Of a DNA stretch of 64,000 nucleotides, positions 1-12,095 are shown piece by piece. Within the stretch, counting starts at the first letter, position 1; each line of letters begins with the position of its first letter. Source of the stretch: Bacillus sp. A301a_S52 (lineage in GTDB: Bacteria > Bacillota > Bacilli > Bacillales > Salisediminibacteriaceae); NCBI GenBank assembly GCA_024701455.1, contig JABXYP010000001.1:1-64000 (forward strand), read 5' to 3'. Under the pieces are notes generated by a model. That model was not told where the DNA came from, did not search any database, and saw only the letters and a list, made by a program, of their open reading frames with translations. The position numbers and the translations under genes were made by a program.

Positions 1-1359
1 TTGGAAAATTTAAATGATTTATGGGAACAAGCCTTAATAAAAATTGAAGATAAAGTAAGTAAACCTAGCTTCGATACATGGTTTAAATTCACCAAAGCGG
101 ATTCAATCGATCAAAGTTCAAACACAATTACTGTTATTGCCCCCAATGAATTTGCCCGAGATTGGCTTGAAAACCGATATTTTGGCATCATTACAGAAAC
201 ATTGCATGAATTAACGGGCGCTGAGTTAGAAGCCCGCTTTATTTTACCGAAAGAAGACAAAAATGATGACTTAGAGCTTTTTGAAAAAGCAAAACAAGCA
301 CCTAAGCCTCAAGTAACAGCAAATGAAGAGATGCCAAAACATATGCTTAATCCTAAATATACATTTGATACGTTTGTTATCGGAAGCGGGAACCGTTTCG
401 CTCACGCCGCTTCACTTGCAGTGGCAGAAGCGCCGGCAAAAGCATATAATCCTCTGTTTATTTACGGTGGCGTTGGTCTTGGAAAAACGCACTTAATGCA
501 CGCTATCGGTCATTATGTTATCGACCATAACCCAGATGCCAAAGTCGTTTATTTATCGTCTGAAAAATTTACAAACGAATTTATTAATTCTATTAGAGAT
601 AATAAAGCCGTCCATTTCAGAAATAAATATCGAAATGTGGATGTCCTCTTAATAGACGATATTCAATTTTTAGCGGGAAAAGAACAGACGCAGGAGGAAT
701 TTTTTCATACGTTTAATTCCCTACATGAAGAAAGAAAACAAATTGTTATTTCAAGCGACCGGCCACCAAAGGAAATACCTACTCTTGAAGATCGGTTACG
801 CTCACGATTTGAATGGGGATTAATAACTGATATTACGCCGCCAGACTTAGAAACACGGATAGCCATATTACGTAAAAAAGCAAAAGCAGAAAACCTTGAT
901 ATTCCTAATGAAGTCATGCTTTATATTGCAAACCAAATCGATACGAATATTAGAGAACTTGAAGGAGCGCTCATTCGTGTTGTAGCTTATTCGTCACTAA
1001 TTAATCAAGACATGAATGCAGATTTAGCAGCTGTTGCACTAAAAGATATTATTCCAAACTCAAAACCTAAAAAAATTACGATTCAGGATGTTCAAAAATC
1101 GGTGGCTGCTACTTTTCAAATTAAAGTTGATGATTTAAAAGCAAAAAAACGTACAAAAACCGTTGCTTATCCTCGACAAATTGCGATGTATTTATCTCGA
1201 GAGCTAACTGACAATTCACTCCCTAAAATCGGTGATGAATTTGGTGGCAGGGACCATACTACTGTCATCCATGCTCATGAAAAAATCTCTAGACTATTCA
1301 CGACAGACGAAGAATTACAAAAACAAATTCAAGATATCAAAGACCAATTACGCTCATGA
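1..1359 (+). CDS. dnaA: Chromosomal replication initiator protein DnaA
   Basis: AAA+ ATPase that binds DnaA boxes at oriC, melts the origin and loads the helicase. The 452-residue protein has the usual Bacillus length. Domain I is at the N-terminus (begins [12 protein letters not shown]), a variable linker lies at about residues 85-115, the Walker A motif GGVGLGKTH is at 156-164 and Walker B LLIDDIQF at 216-223. The DNA-binding signature [15 protein letters not shown] starts at 415. The start codon is TTG and is the first base of the window, so its ribosome site and promoter cannot be seen. This suggests the molecule was numbered from dnaA. DnaA boxes follow the gene directly, as in B. subtilis. 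Confidence 0.98.
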   Translation: MENLNDLWEQALIKIEDKVSKPSFDTWFKFTKADSIDQSSNTITVIAPNEFARDWLENRYFGIITETLHELTGAELEARFILPKEDKNDDLELFEKAKQAPKPQVTANEEMPKHMLNPKYTFDTFVIGSGNRFAHAASLAVAEAPAKAYNPLFIYGGVGLGKTHLMHAIGHYVIDHNPDAKVVYLSSEKFTNEFINSIRDNKAVHFRNKYRNVDVLLIDDIQFLAGKEQTQEEFFHTFNSLHEERKQIVISSDRPPKEIPTLEDRLRSRFEWGLITDITPPDLETRIAILRKKAKAENLDIPNEVMLYIANQIDTNIRELEGALIRVVAYSSLINQDMNADLAAVALKDIIPNSKPKKITIQDVQKSVAATFQIKVDDLKAKKRTKTVAYPRQIAMYLSRELTDNSLPKIGDEFGGRDHTTVIHAHEKISRLFTTDEELQKQIQDIKDQLRS

Positions 1360-1390
1360 GATGTGAAAACTGTGTATAATTTCTACGAGG

Positions 1391-1500
1391 TTATGCACAG
1401 GTTGTCCACAAGTGGATAACTAGTGTACTCACGTTTTTTCTACACTTATCCACATAATCACAGGTATTACTACGATAACTACTATATTTTTTATTAAGAA
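1391..1500 (+). other. oriC: Origin of replication segment (oriC, dnaA-dnaN spacer)
   Basis: A cluster of DnaA boxes is visible: TTATGCACA (1391-1399), TTGTCCACA (1402-1410), AGTGGATAA (1411-1419, reverse orientation) and a perfect TTATCCACA (1446-1454). They are followed by an AT-rich stretch with repeated CTAC/TAC triplets (1466-1490, including ACTACTATATTTT), matching the DnaA-trio plus unwinding-element layout known downstream of dnaA in B. subtilis. Any box cluster upstream of dnaA lies outside the window. Confidence 0.88.
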
Positions 1501-1561
1501 TAACTAACTAATAGACTGTTAATAAACAAGCTATTTAAAAAAGAAAGTGAGGAAGACAAAA

Positions 1562-2704
1562 ATGAAATTTACTATTCAACGAGATCAGTTCGTTCAAAGC
1601 GTACAACATGTTTCAAAAGCTATCTCTTCCAGAACGACTATTCCAGTTTTGACAGGCATCAAAATTGAAGCTTCTTACGATGGGGTCACACTAACGGGGA
1701 GCGATTCTGATATCTCAATTGAATCATTTATACCTAAAGAAATAGACGATCAAGAACTCGTTACAATTGAGCAAGAAGGCTCTATCGTCTTAAATGCCAA
1801 GTTCTTTGCTGAAATTGTTAAGAAACTACCTGAAGATACGTTAGAAATAATGGTTTCGGACCAATTTTTAACACGCTTAACTTCAGGTGATTCTGTTTTT
1901 AATTTAAATGGTCTTGATCCTGCTGAATATCCTCGCCTTCCTGAAGTTGAAGAAGATAATGTATTTAAAATGCCTAAAGATTTACTAAAAAGTTTAATTA
2001 GGCAAACAGCTTTTGCTGTTTCCACTGCTGAAACGCGTCCAATCCTAACTGGTATTCATTGGGCTATTGATGATGGTCTTTTAACTTGTACAGCTACGGA
2101 CAGCCATCGTTTAGCTATGCGTCATGCAAAAGTAGAAACGAACTCGGAGGAACTAGCCTTTTCAAATGTTGTCATTCCAGGAAAAAGTTTGTCTGAATTA
2201 AGCAAAATTATTGATGATACAGATGAATTAATTGACATCATTGTGACAGATAACCAAATTCTGTTTAAATCGACAAATTTGTTGTTCTTCTCACGTTTAT
2301 TAGACGGGAATTATCCTGCAACTAAAAACATGATTCCTAATCACTCGAAAACAAGTGTGAAACTGGAGTCTAAGTACCTATTAGCTGCCATTGAGCGAGG
2401 GCTTCTTCTTTCTAGAGAAGGAAAAAATAATGTCGTAAATGTAAAAACAATAGAAAATAAAGAACTCGAAATTACATCGGTGACACCAGAAGTTGGAAAA
2501 GTAACCGAGAAAGTCCATACACTTGATTATTCAGGAGAAGAATTGCGAATTTCTTTCAACGGTAAAAATCTTATAGATGCGTTAAAGGTCATTGAATCAA
2601 CTGAGATTACCATTGATTTTACAGGAGCTATGAGTCCATTTGTTATGAAACCAGCTGATCGTGATCACATGCTACACTTGTTCTCACCAGTAAGAACATA
2701 CTAG
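1562..2704 (+). CDS. dnaN: DNA polymerase III beta subunit (sliding clamp)
   Basis: Ring-shaped processivity clamp that tethers DNA polymerase III to DNA. The protein aligns along its whole length with B. subtilis DnaN (begins MKFTIQ, ends PVRTY). A GTG in the same frame at 1547 would add five residues, but GTGAGGA at 1547-1553 is better read as the ribosome site for ATG 1562 (8-base spacing). This gives 380 residues, the family length. The conserved block ETRPILTG and the segment TATDSHRLA are present. It is followed by a strong terminator. Confidence 0.97.
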   Translation: MKFTIQRDQFVQSVQHVSKAISSRTTIPVLTGIKIEASYDGVTLTGSDSDISIESFIPKEIDDQELVTIEQEGSIVLNAKFFAEIVKKLPEDTLEIMVSDQFLTRLTSGDSVFNLNGLDPAEYPRLPEVEEDNVFKMPKDLLKSLIRQTAFAVSTAETRPILTGIHWAIDDGLLTCTATDSHRLAMRHAKVETNSEELAFSNVVIPGKSLSELSKIIDDTDELIDIIVTDNQILFKSTNLLFFSRLLDGNYPATKNMIPNHSKTSVKLESKYLLAAIERGLLLSREGKNNVVNVKTIENKELEITSVTPEVGKVTEKVHTLDYSGEELRISFNGKNLIDALKVIESTEITIDFTGAMSPFVMKPADRDHMLHLFSPVRTY

Positions 2705-2728
2705 ATGCTCAACTAGTTGAGTTAAAGA

Positions 2729-2771
2729 GACTTTCGCCATACAGTATTGAGGCGAAAGTCTTTTCATTTTT
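2729..2771 (+). terminator. Rho-independent terminator after dnaN
   Basis: A perfect 10-bp stem GACTTTCGCC (2729-2738) / GGCGAAAGTC (2751-2760) is followed by TTTTCATTTTT. It separates dnaA-dnaN from the yaaA-recF-gyr genes. Confidence 0.9.
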
Positions 2772-2953
2772 GTTAAAATTAGGCCATCAAATGAAATATC
2801 CTAATAAAAATATGGGGATAATCTATTTAATTAGGTTTTAAATTGATGGGGTGTTTACTCAAAAGAACTTATTGATATCAGTCATATCTTTAATAAAAAA
2901 ATCAGCTTGAACAAGGATTTAGGAACCCACCCATCTTTTTTTCTTAAAACAGA

Positions 2954-2983
2954 TTGGCGTTTATTCAAATCTTTTAGTACAAT
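2954..2983 (+). promoter_or_regulatory. Candidate SigA promoter for yaaA-recF-remB
   Basis: TTGGCG (2954-2959) and TACAAT (2978-2983) are separated by 18 bases, about 65 bases before the yaaA start. The rest of the 2772-3047 spacer shows no gene. Confidence 0.55.
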
Positions 2984-3047
2984 ATAGAGTGAAATAGTTT
3001 GTGTACGTTAGTTAAGCAGTGATTTAAAGAAAGCGAGTGACTTTATT

Positions 3048-3272
3048 TTGGAAGAAACGATTGTGATTTCAGATACATTCATCACACTGGGACAAGCGTT
3101 AAAAGAAGCGGCTGTGATTGATTCGGGTGGGCAGGCGAAATGGTTCCTATCAGAGGTACCTGTCTGGGTAAATGGCGAAGAAGAGCAGCGAAGAGGGAGA
3201 AAGCTCTACCCTGGAGATCGTGTGACGATTGATGAGATAGGTGCGATTAATATTGCTAATCATGACGAATAG
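3048..3272 (+). CDS. yaaA: S4 domain protein YaaA
   Basis: Small RNA-binding S4-like protein (74 residues) that always sits between dnaN and recF in bacilli. The S4 core is visible in SGGQAKWFLSE and RRGRKLYPGD. In the family the S4 fold binds structured RNA, and a role in ribosome assembly has been proposed. The start is TTG 3048, preceded by the purine-rich AAGCGAGTGA, and the first residues MEETIVIS fit the family. The stop lies 12 bases before recF, so the two are probably co-transcribed. Confidence 0.9.
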   Translation: MEETIVISDTFITLGQALKEAAVIDSGGQAKWFLSEVPVWVNGEEEQRRGRKLYPGDRVTIDEIGAINIANHDE

Positions 3273-3284
3273 AGAGGGATCCCT

Positions 3285-4397
3285 TTGCACATTAACACAC
3301 TGACGATAAAGGACTATCGTAACTATAAAGAGTTGTCCATTGACTTTAAAAATAGAGTCAATGTCATTCTCGGTGAAAATGCACAAGGGAAAACGAATCT
3401 CATGGAAGCTATTTATGTACTTGCCCTGGCAAAATCACATCGAACTCCGCGTGATAAAGAATTAATTCGCTGGGATCAATCGTTTGCTAAAGTTGAAGGT
3501 CACTTGACGAATAGAAATGGACCACTTCACATGGAAGTGGTGTTTTCTAATAAAGGGAAAAAAGTGAAGCTTAACCACATCGAAAAAAAAAGATTGAGTG
3601 ATTATATAGGATCATGCAACATTGTTATGTTTGCTCCAGAAGACTTAACACTCGTAAAAGGAAGCCCGCAAATTCGGCGGCGGTTTCTCGATATGGAAAT
3701 GGGGCAAATCTACAACATTTATCTTTATCATTTATCCCAATATCATAAAGTACTCAAGCAACGAAATCAGTGGTTAAAAGATGTTCAACAACGAAAAATT
3801 AACCCTGACATCACCATGTTAGAGGTCATGACTGAGCAATTAGTTCAATCGGCTGCCCAAGTCATCATGAAACGATATGAGTTTTTGGAAAAATTACAAT
3901 CATGGGCCAGACAAGTTCACGATGAAATTAGCCGTGGAAAAGAAGAATTGCACGTGGTTTACAATCCCTCCTCAGACGTATCAGAAGGTATGGATTTGTC
4001 CACAATGATGATAACTTTGCAAGAACAGTATCATGGACTTCAAGAGCGAGAAATGCAACGTGGTACGACTCTTATCGGTCCCCATAGAGACGATCTAACG
4101 TTATTAGTAAATGGCCGAGATATTCAAACATACGGCTCACAAGGACAACAGCGTACAACTGCTTTGTCTTTAAAACTAGCAGAAATTGAACTTATTAAAG
4201 AAAAGACTGGCGATTATCCTATCTTGCTTTTGGACGACGTCCTTTCAGAGCTTGATGATCAACGACAGTCCCATTTATTAAACACGATAAAAGGTAAGGT
4301 CCAAACCTTTGTGACCACGACTAGTGTGGGTGGCATTGATCATGAACTTATGAAAGAAGCTGACACGTTTTATGTGACGGACGGGATCATACAGTAA
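3285..4397 (+). CDS. recF: DNA replication and repair protein RecF
   Basis: SMC-like ATPase that helps load RecA at single-strand gaps, acting with RecO and RecR (recR lies at 51.7 kb). It has 370 residues, the normal length. Walker A is GENAQGKTN at 30-38, the ABC signature region is GSQGQQR at 284-290, and Walker B is [11 protein letters not shown] from 314. The start is TTG 3285, chosen because AGAGAGGGA (3271-3279) is a good ribosome site 5 bases upstream and the product begins [14 protein letters not shown] as in relatives. Confidence 0.97.
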   Translation: MHINTLTIKDYRNYKELSIDFKNRVNVILGENAQGKTNLMEAIYVLALAKSHRTPRDKELIRWDQSFAKVEGHLTNRNGPLHMEVVFSNKGKKVKLNHIEKKRLSDYIGSCNIVMFAPEDLTLVKGSPQIRRRFLDMEMGQIYNIYLYHLSQYHKVLKQRNQWLKDVQQRKINPDITMLEVMTEQLVQSAAQVIMKRYEFLEKLQSWARQVHDEISRGKEELHVVYNPSSDVSEGMDLSTMMITLQEQYHGLQEREMQRGTTLIGPHRDDLTLLVNGRDIQTYGSQGQQRTTALSLKLAEIELIKEKTGDYPILLLDDVLSELDDQRQSHLLNTIKGKVQTFVTTTSVGGIDHELMKEADTFYVTDGIIQ

Positions 4398-4416
4398 AAA
4401 AGGGTGATGTGAAACA

Positions 4417-4680
4417 ATGTTTATTCATTTAGGTGGCGACATGGTCTTAAAAGCAGAAAGTATCGTTGCCATCCTTGATCATAATAGTCAAGACCTTTCA
4501 GAAGAAAACCAAGAGATGATGAAAGATCATAAGAAGCGGAAGGCTACAATTAGAGTAACCGATGATACACCGAAATCAATGGTGATCACTAAAAAGGATA
4601 TATATTTATCTCCTATTTCCTCTCATACATTAAAACGCCGGGCAGAAACAATTACTGTCCTGTCAGAAGAAGACGTCTAA
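4417..4680 (+). CDS. remB: Extracellular matrix regulator RemB (YaaB, DUF370)
   Basis: Small regulator (87 residues) of the RemA/DUF370 family, known in B. subtilis as RemB/YaaB and needed for biofilm matrix gene expression. The family start MFIHLGGD and the core AESIVAILD are clear. It lies 19 bases after recF, as in other bacilli. RemA itself is elsewhere in bacilli and is not in this window. Confidence 0.88.
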   Translation: MFIHLGGDMVLKAESIVAILDHNSQDLSEENQEMMKDHKKRKATIRVTDDTPKSMVITKKDIYLSPISSHTLKRRAETITVLSEEDV

Positions 4681-4713
4681 AAACTCATATTAAAAATAAA
4701 GTATATTTCTAAA

Positions 4714-4742
4714 TTGTCTTTATGTGTTGATGAATATCTAAT
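4714..4742 (+). promoter_or_regulatory. Possible promoter for gyrB
   Basis: TTGTCT (4714-4719) and TCTAAT (4737-4742) with a 17-base spacer lie in the 112-base gap before gyrB. The match is weak. gyrB could also be read through from recF-remB, as no terminator is seen between them. Confidence 0.3.
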
Positions 4743-4786
4743 GATCATATTACTTGGCAGCCAGTTGCCAGGAGAAGTGCAGGTGA

Positions 4787-6709
<1,923 letters not shown>

Positions 6710-6757
6710 TGTTTACTTTAAAACTGTCTATATCGTATAAAGAGGTGGGACCTGATA

Positions 6758-6829
6758 ACGGATAGCTAAAGTTATGTTCTATCCGTATAAAAAATAGATG
6801 ACCATGCAGGAAAAAAGTGGCCTGCATGG
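6758..6829 (+). other. Two hairpins between gyrB and gyrA
   Basis: ACGGATAG (6758-6765) pairs with CTATCCGT (6779-6786), and CCATGCAGG (6802-6810) pairs with CCTGCATGG (6821-6829). Neither has a clear T-run, so they are not classic terminators. They could slow polymerase, protect the gyrA message or be processing sites. The function is unknown. Confidence 0.5.
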
Positions 6830-6937
6830 TTCCTGTGTTAAAAATAGCGAAAAAACCGACACCTTCAATACATAACAAAACATGATTAGTTAAGTTTAAC
6901 GAAGTGCTGGATGGTTTTCGTGAACGGAGGTACAAAC

Positions 6938-9508
6938 ATGTCTGATCAAGATCAGTCTCGAGTGATAGAAATTAATATCAGTCAAGAAATGAAAACATCC
7001 TTTATGGATTATGCAATGAGCGTCATCGTAAGCCGGGCTCTACCAGACGTCCGTGATGGGTTAAAACCGGTTCATCGTCGTATCTTGTACGCTATGAATG
7101 AACTTGGTATTACAGCGGACAAGTCATATAAAAAGTCCGCCCGTATTGTTGGTGAAGTCATTGGTAAATATCATCCCCATGGTGACTCAGCTGTCTACGA
7201 AACGATGGTTCGAATGGCTCAAGATTTCAGCTATCGTTACATGCTCGTAGATGGTCATGGAAATTTCGGTTCTGTCGATGGCGATGCAGCAGCAGCTATG
7301 CGTTACACGGAAGCTAAAATGTCAAAAATTTCGATGGAACTTCTTCGTGACATTAACAAAGATACAATCGATTATCAGGATAACTATGACGGGTCTGAAT
7401 CAGAGCCTATTGTTATGCCAGCAAGATTTCCTAACTTACTTGTAAATGGCACATCTGGTATCGCTGTAGGTATGGCCACCAATATTCCCCCTCACCATCT
7501 ATCAGAAGTTATTGACGGGGTGTTGGCTTTAAGTAAAAATCCTGAAATAACCGTTCCTGAACTGATGGAATATATTCCAGGGCCTGATTTTCCTACTGGA
7601 GCTGAAATTGTTGGTGTATCAGGAATTAGACGGGCCTATGAAACAGGGAAAGGCTCAATTCTTATACGGGCGAAAGCAGAGATTGAGGAGCATAATGGCA
7701 AGCCGAGAATCATTGTAAACGAATTACCTTACCAAGTGAATAAGGCGCGTCTTATTGAAAAAATTGCTGAGCTCGTTCGCGATAAAAAGATTGAAGGTAT
7801 TACCGATTTAAGAGATGAGTCAGACCGAACAGGAATGAGGATCGTCATTGAACTCCGTCGTGATATGAATGCGAATGTCACATTAAATAATTTATATAAA
7901 CAGACGGCATTGCAAACGAGTTTCGGCATTAATATGTTAGCCCTCGTTGATGGCCAACCGAAAGTCCTTTCGTTGAAACAAACGTTATATCATTATCTAG
8001 AACATCAACGAGTGGTTATAAGACGCCGAACTGAGTATGAGCTGAAAAAAGCGGAAGCACGCGCTCATATTCTTGAGGGATTAAGAATTGCTCTCGATCA
8101 TCTTGATGATGTTATTAGCTTAATCCGAAGTTCACAGACGACTGAAATTGCTCGTAACGGATTAATTGAGAAATATGAATTGTCCCATGATCAAGCACAA
8201 GCTATTTTAGATATGAGACTCCAACGTCTTACAGGTCTGGAAAGAGATAAAATCGAAAATGAATATAAAGAATTAGCAGAGAGAATTGCTGAATATAAAG
8301 CTATTCTTGGTGATGACGAAAAAGTACTTGAGATTATCCGTGAAGAACTCATGGAAGTACGCGACCGATATGAAGATGATCGTCGCACAATCATTACTTT
8401 AGGTGAAGACAGCATGGAAGACGAAGATCTTATCCCACGTCAAAATGTCGTTATCACTGTCTCACACCATGGCTATATTAAACGATTACCTGTTTCAACC
8501 TATCGAAGTCAGAAACGTGGTGGTCGTGGTGTTCAAGGAATGGGAACTCATGATGAAGATTTCGTACGTCATCTTTTCGTAACAAATTCGCACGATCATC
8601 TACTATTTTTCACGAATAAAGGTAAAGTATATCGAATAAAAGGATATGAGGTACCTGAACAAAAACGAACGTCTAAAGGGATACCGATTATCAACTTGCT
8701 GCAAATTGAAAAGGGTGAGTACATTAGTACGATTATCCCGATTTCTGATTTTGAAAAAGAAAATCATTCCCTTTTCTTTATGACTAAGTATGGCATCTCA
8801 AAGCGAACAGAATTAAAAGCATTTGCTAACATTCGCCGTGGAGGGTTATTCGCTATTAAACTTCGTGATGAAGATGAATTACATGGTGTGCGATTAACAG
8901 ATGGCAGTAAGGAACTCATTGCCGGCACTCGTAAAGGGATGTCTATCCGCTTTAATGAAAATGATGTGAGATTGATGGGACGTACAGCTGCTGGCGTTAA
9001 AGGGATTACGTTACAGAAAGATGATGAAGTCGTTGGTATGGATATTATTGAAGAAGGCCACGATATTCTCATCGTCACTGAAAAAGGCTTCGGTAAACGG
9101 ACACCAGCTGAGGAATATCGTCAACAAAGCCGTGGTGGTAAAGGGATTAAAACATGTAATATTACAGATAAAAACGGTAATCTTATCTCCCTTAAAGTCG
9201 TCTCTCACGATCACGACTTAATGGTTATTACAACGAATGGTGTTATTATTCGAATGCACGTAGAAGAGATTTCGCAAACGAGTAGAAATACGCAAGGGGT
9301 TCGCCTGATTCGCGTGGGAGATGAAGAGTATGTCTCCACAGTTGCCCGCGTTAATGTAGATGATGGTGATGAAGAAGAACTAGAAGAACTAGAAGAACTA
9401 GAAGAACAGATGACGGATGATACTGAAATCGTCACTAGTTCTGAGACTGAAGATACAACACTTGAAAATGATGATGACTCATCAGATGAAGGCACTGAGG
9501 AACAGTAA
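6938..9508 (+). CDS. gyrA: DNA gyrase subunit A
   Basis: Breaking and rejoining subunit of DNA gyrase. ATG 6938 is chosen over an in-frame start 27 bases upstream because GGAGGT (6926-6931) lies just before it and the product begins [15 protein letters not shown]. The protein has 856 residues. Catalytic Tyr123 lies in [10 protein letters not shown]. The quinolone-pocket residues are the usual Ser84 and Glu88. The GyrA-box [10 protein letters not shown] is at 525-534 in the DNA-wrapping C-terminal domain. The last 45 or so residues form a very acidic tail containing a threefold Glu-Glu-Leu repeat, longer than in B. subtilis. Confidence 0.98.
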   Translation: MSDQDQSRVIEINISQEMKTSFMDYAMSVIVSRALPDVRDGLKPVHRRILYAMNELGITADKSYKKSARIVGEVIGKYHPHGDSAVYETMVRMAQDFSYRYMLVDGHGNFGSVDGDAAAAMRYTEAKMSKISMELLRDINKDTIDYQDNYDGSESEPIVMPARFPNLLVNGTSGIAVGMATNIPPHHLSEVIDGVLALSKNPEITVPELMEYIPGPDFPTGAEIVGVSGIRRAYETGKGSILIRAKAEIEEHNGKPRIIVNELPYQVNKARLIEKIAELVRDKKIEGITDLRDESDRTGMRIVIELRRDMNANVTLNNLYKQTALQTSFGINMLALVDGQPKVLSLKQTLYHYLEHQRVVIRRRTEYELKKAEARAHILEGLRIALDHLDDVISLIRSSQTTEIARNGLIEKYELSHDQAQAILDMRLQRLTGLERDKIENEYKELAERIAEYKAILGDDEKVLEIIREELMEVRDRYEDDRRTIITLGEDSMEDEDLIPRQNVVITVSHHGYIKRLPVSTYRSQKRGGRGVQGMGTHDEDFVRHLFVTNSHDHLLFFTNKGKVYRIKGYEVPEQKRTSKGIPIINLLQIEKGEYISTIIPISDFEKENHSLFFMTKYGISKRTELKAFANIRRGGLFAIKLRDEDELHGVRLTDGSKELIAGTRKGMSIRFNENDVRLMGRTAAGVKGITLQKDDEVVGMDIIEEGHDILIVTEKGFGKRTPAEEYRQQSRGGKGIKTCNITDKNGNLISLKVVSHDHDLMVITTNGVIIRMHVEEISQTSRNTQGVRLIRVGDEEYVSTVARVNVDDGDEEELEELEELEEQMTDDTEIVTSSETEDTTLENDDDSSDEGTEEQ

Positions 9509-9514
9509 TAGAAT

Positions 9515-9552
9515 GAAGACAATCACATAAGCTGTGATTGTCTTCATTTTTT
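9515..9552 (+). terminator. Rho-independent terminator after gyrA
   Basis: A 13-bp stem GAAGACAATCACA (9515-9527) / TGTGATTGTCTTC (9533-9545) with a 5-base loop is followed by ATTTTTT. Confidence 0.93.
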
Positions 9553-9931
9553 AATGTAGAACGTATCGAATTTTATCACTTCAAGTGAACCTTTTTTTAT
9601 TGGGAACTAATTTTGACTCCGTGAAGTGTAGAAGGCGTTTTCTAAATGTATTGTTCAAAGTATTTTCATTTGTGTTAAAACTCTTTAAGTAAAATCCTTT
9701 AGTCTATTCTATGTGATAAAGACTTATGAGGGATGATGAGATGTCCTTGTTTGGCGCTATTCTAAAGAGTTGACTGGATCACGTCGCTAAATTGCCTAAA
9801 CATCTCTTTAGAGAAAAGTTTTACGCTATTTTTTCTGTTCATGTCCATGCTTATATCACATCATCATGTTACTATAACATTTTTGATTATTTTAAATAAT
9901 AAGAATAAGTGAGTATTCAAGAGGAAATAAG

Positions 9932-9945
9932 TGAAAGCGTTTTAA
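9932..9945 (+). promoter_or_regulatory. Candidate CcpA site (cre) upstream of cstA
   Basis: TGAAAGCGTTTTAA matches the cre consensus TGWAANCGNTNWCA at 13 of 14 positions and lies 97 bases before the cstA start. cstA genes in bacilli are catabolite-controlled, which fits. The surrounding gap 9553-10041 holds no gene I can support, and no convincing -35/-10 pair could be fixed. Confidence 0.55.
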
Positions 9946-10041
9946 TTCGAGTGATGATCTGCTTCTATTGATTTTTCATTATTCCCCTATGGGATGGCAT
10001 AATGAACATGCCTATATGAATTGTTAAAGGAGGAGATGAGA

Positions 10042-11784
10042 ATGAATGCAGTTGCTGTAGCGATAAGTGGTATTTTGATTTTTTTTCTTGGATACAAATA
10101 TTACTCGAAATTTTTATCTACACGAATTTATCAATTAGACCCAAATTATCAAACGCCAGCACATGCTTTTAAAGATGGTGTTGATTTCGTTCCTACAAAT
10201 AAATGGGTTCTTTGGGGACATCATTTTACATCGGTTGCTGGCGCCGCACCCATTGTAGGGCCTGCAATAGCAGTCTATTGGGGATGGCTTCCAGCTTTTC
10301 TATGGGTTGTCCTTGGCACTGTCTTCGCGGCAGGAGTTCATGACTTTGGGGCTTTAGTTCTCTCTGTTCGGCATAAAGGGCAGTCTATTGGGACATTGGC
10401 AAGTAAAATCATTGGTCAACGAGCAAAGTTATTGTTCCTATTTATTATTCTCATTTTAGTGTTAATGGTTAACGCTGTCTTTGCTTGGGTTATTTCTAAT
10501 TTATTTATTCAGTTCCCCGCAGCAGTTTTATCTGTATTTATTCAAATTCCTCTAGCGATATGGATTGGTTATACCGTTTATAAAAAAAGGGGCGGCATGC
10601 TACTTCCTTCTTTATGTGCCCTCGCCATCATGTATTTTTCAGCTATCCTTGCTTCACGTGTCCCTGCTTTACAAATCGATTTGCCGAGATATTTTGGAGG
10701 AGAAGAAACGATAGTGGCATTTGGCTTAAACGGGGTTGCCTTTTCATTTTTCATTTGGATTATTATTTTAATGATTTATGTATATTTCGCTTCCACTTTA
10801 CCAGTATGGAAACTTCTACAACCAAGGGATTATATTAATTCCCATCAGCTTGTTGTAGGGTTAGCTATTTTATACTTAGGTCTGTTATTTTCTAACCCAT
10901 CAATAACTGCACCTGCCTCGAATATGAGTTCAGATATTCCGTGGTTTCCACTGTTATTCATCACTATTGCTTGTGGGGCTATTTCTGGTTTTCATGGTCT
11001 CGTGGCTTCCGGCACATCTAGTAAACAATTAAACAAAGAACCTGACGCTCGGTTTGTAGGGTATTTCGGTGCTATAGGAGAAGGTTTATTAGCTCTTGCG
11101 GCTATATTAGCCGTTGTCACTTATTTTAATTCAGAGAATGACTTTATAGGCGCTTACTCATCATTTGATACAGCAAATGCCAATGGATTAGGCTATTTTA
11201 TTGAGGGAGCCGGAGCGCTTGCAACAGGCATTTTTCTTCCAGCAGATATTGCAACAACGATCGTTGCGATTATTGTTGTAAGCTTTGCAGCGACTACTTT
11301 AGATACATCAGTGAGGTTAATGCGCTATATTATTTCTGAATTAGGACAAGAGTATAACATTAAACCATTAACGAAAATGCATGTTGCGACAGGGATAGCA
11401 GTGACGTCAAGTGCAGCTCTTGTTCTTCTACCAGAGGGTCCACAAGGTTTTGGTTCAGGGGGATATGTCCTTTGGCCACTTTTCGGGACATCAAATCAAT
11501 TATTAGCAGGTATTACACTGCTGCTTGTCACGCTATGGCTTAAACGACAAGGTAGAAACTATTTATTGACTCTTATCCCGATGATTTTCTTAATGATTAT
11601 GACAGTCTGGGCTATGACTCATCAAGTTTTTATTGAATGGTCAGGAATAGCTGAAGGAGAAGATATGAACCTGCTTTTATTCTTACTTGGAGCCATTATT
11701 CTAGTATTTGCTTTGTGGATATTGTTAGAAGCACTTTCAGGTTTATGGCGAAAAAATGCAAATGATGATCATTTCTCAACATAA
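10042..11784 (+). CDS. cstA: Carbon starvation protein CstA family transporter
   Basis: Polytopic membrane protein of the CstA family, whose studied members import pyruvate or peptides under carbon starvation. It has 580 residues, almost all in hydrophobic segments. Family blocks seen include FTSVAGAAPIVGPA, GVHDFGALV, SGFHGLVASGTSSKQL, TTLDTSVRLMRYI and LWPLFGTSNQLLA. The start is ATG 10042, 6 bases after GGAGGAG; in-frame starts at 10021 and 10036 are too far upstream or too close to that site. It is followed within 15 bases by a cory-CC-star gene and then an ArsA-like ATPase, a recurring trio in bacilli. The substrate cannot be told from sequence. Confidence 0.93.
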   Translation: MNAVAVAISGILIFFLGYKYYSKFLSTRIYQLDPNYQTPAHAFKDGVDFVPTNKWVLWGHHFTSVAGAAPIVGPAIAVYWGWLPAFLWVVLGTVFAAGVHDFGALVLSVRHKGQSIGTLASKIIGQRAKLLFLFIILILVLMVNAVFAWVISNLFIQFPAAVLSVFIQIPLAIWIGYTVYKKRGGMLLPSLCALAIMYFSAILASRVPALQIDLPRYFGGEETIVAFGLNGVAFSFFIWIIILMIYVYFASTLPVWKLLQPRDYINSHQLVVGLAILYLGLLFSNPSITAPASNMSSDIPWFPLLFITIACGAISGFHGLVASGTSSKQLNKEPDARFVGYFGAIGEGLLALAAILAVVTYFNSENDFIGAYSSFDTANANGLGYFIEGAGALATGIFLPADIATTIVAIIVVSFAATTLDTSVRLMRYIISELGQEYNIKPLTKMHVATGIAVTSSAALVLLPEGPQGFGSGGYVLWPLFGTSNQLLAGITLLLVTLWLKRQGRNYLLTLIPMIFLMIMTVWAMTHQVFIEWSGIAEGEDMNLLLFLLGAIILVFALWILLEALSGLWRKNANDDHFST

Positions 11785-11799
11785 TTAAAGGAGGTTAAC

Positions 11800-12051
11800 A
11801 TGGGCATTAAGCAATGGTTACAACTTTATGATGATATATTACGCCAAGGGCATCGCACGGAAATACTGCGTGAATTAAGAGATGAAGATGATCTTTTCTT
11901 TCTACTTCTTTATTCGGAAGCACTCGGTATCCCTAACCCGGTATCGTTTTATACACTAGAGCTTTATCCATATATGCTCGATAAGTTTCATGATTGGCAC
12001 TTAAGAATGGGAATGGAAAAATCACCTCTTAGCGGTTTTCGCTGTTGTTAA
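11800..12051 (+). CDS. Cory-CC-star protein
   Basis: Small protein (83 residues) of the family named cory-CC-star, after a conserved core and a Cys-Cys pair right before the stop. Here it ends GFRCC. It has no signal peptide or membrane segment. Family members are usually found next to cstA and an ArsA-like ATPase, as here. A strong ribosome site (AAAGGAGG) precedes ATG 11800. The function is unknown. The terminal cysteine pair suggests metal or redox chemistry or a ligand for the ATPase, but that is inference. Confidence 0.8.
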   Translation: MGIKQWLQLYDDILRQGHRTEILRELRDEDDLFFLLLYSEALGIPNPVSFYTLELYPYMLDKFHDWHLRMGMEKSPLSGFRCC

Positions 12052-12095
12052 TTTAATTACTATTAAAAAAGAAAACTGCAAGGGGGATGGTATAA

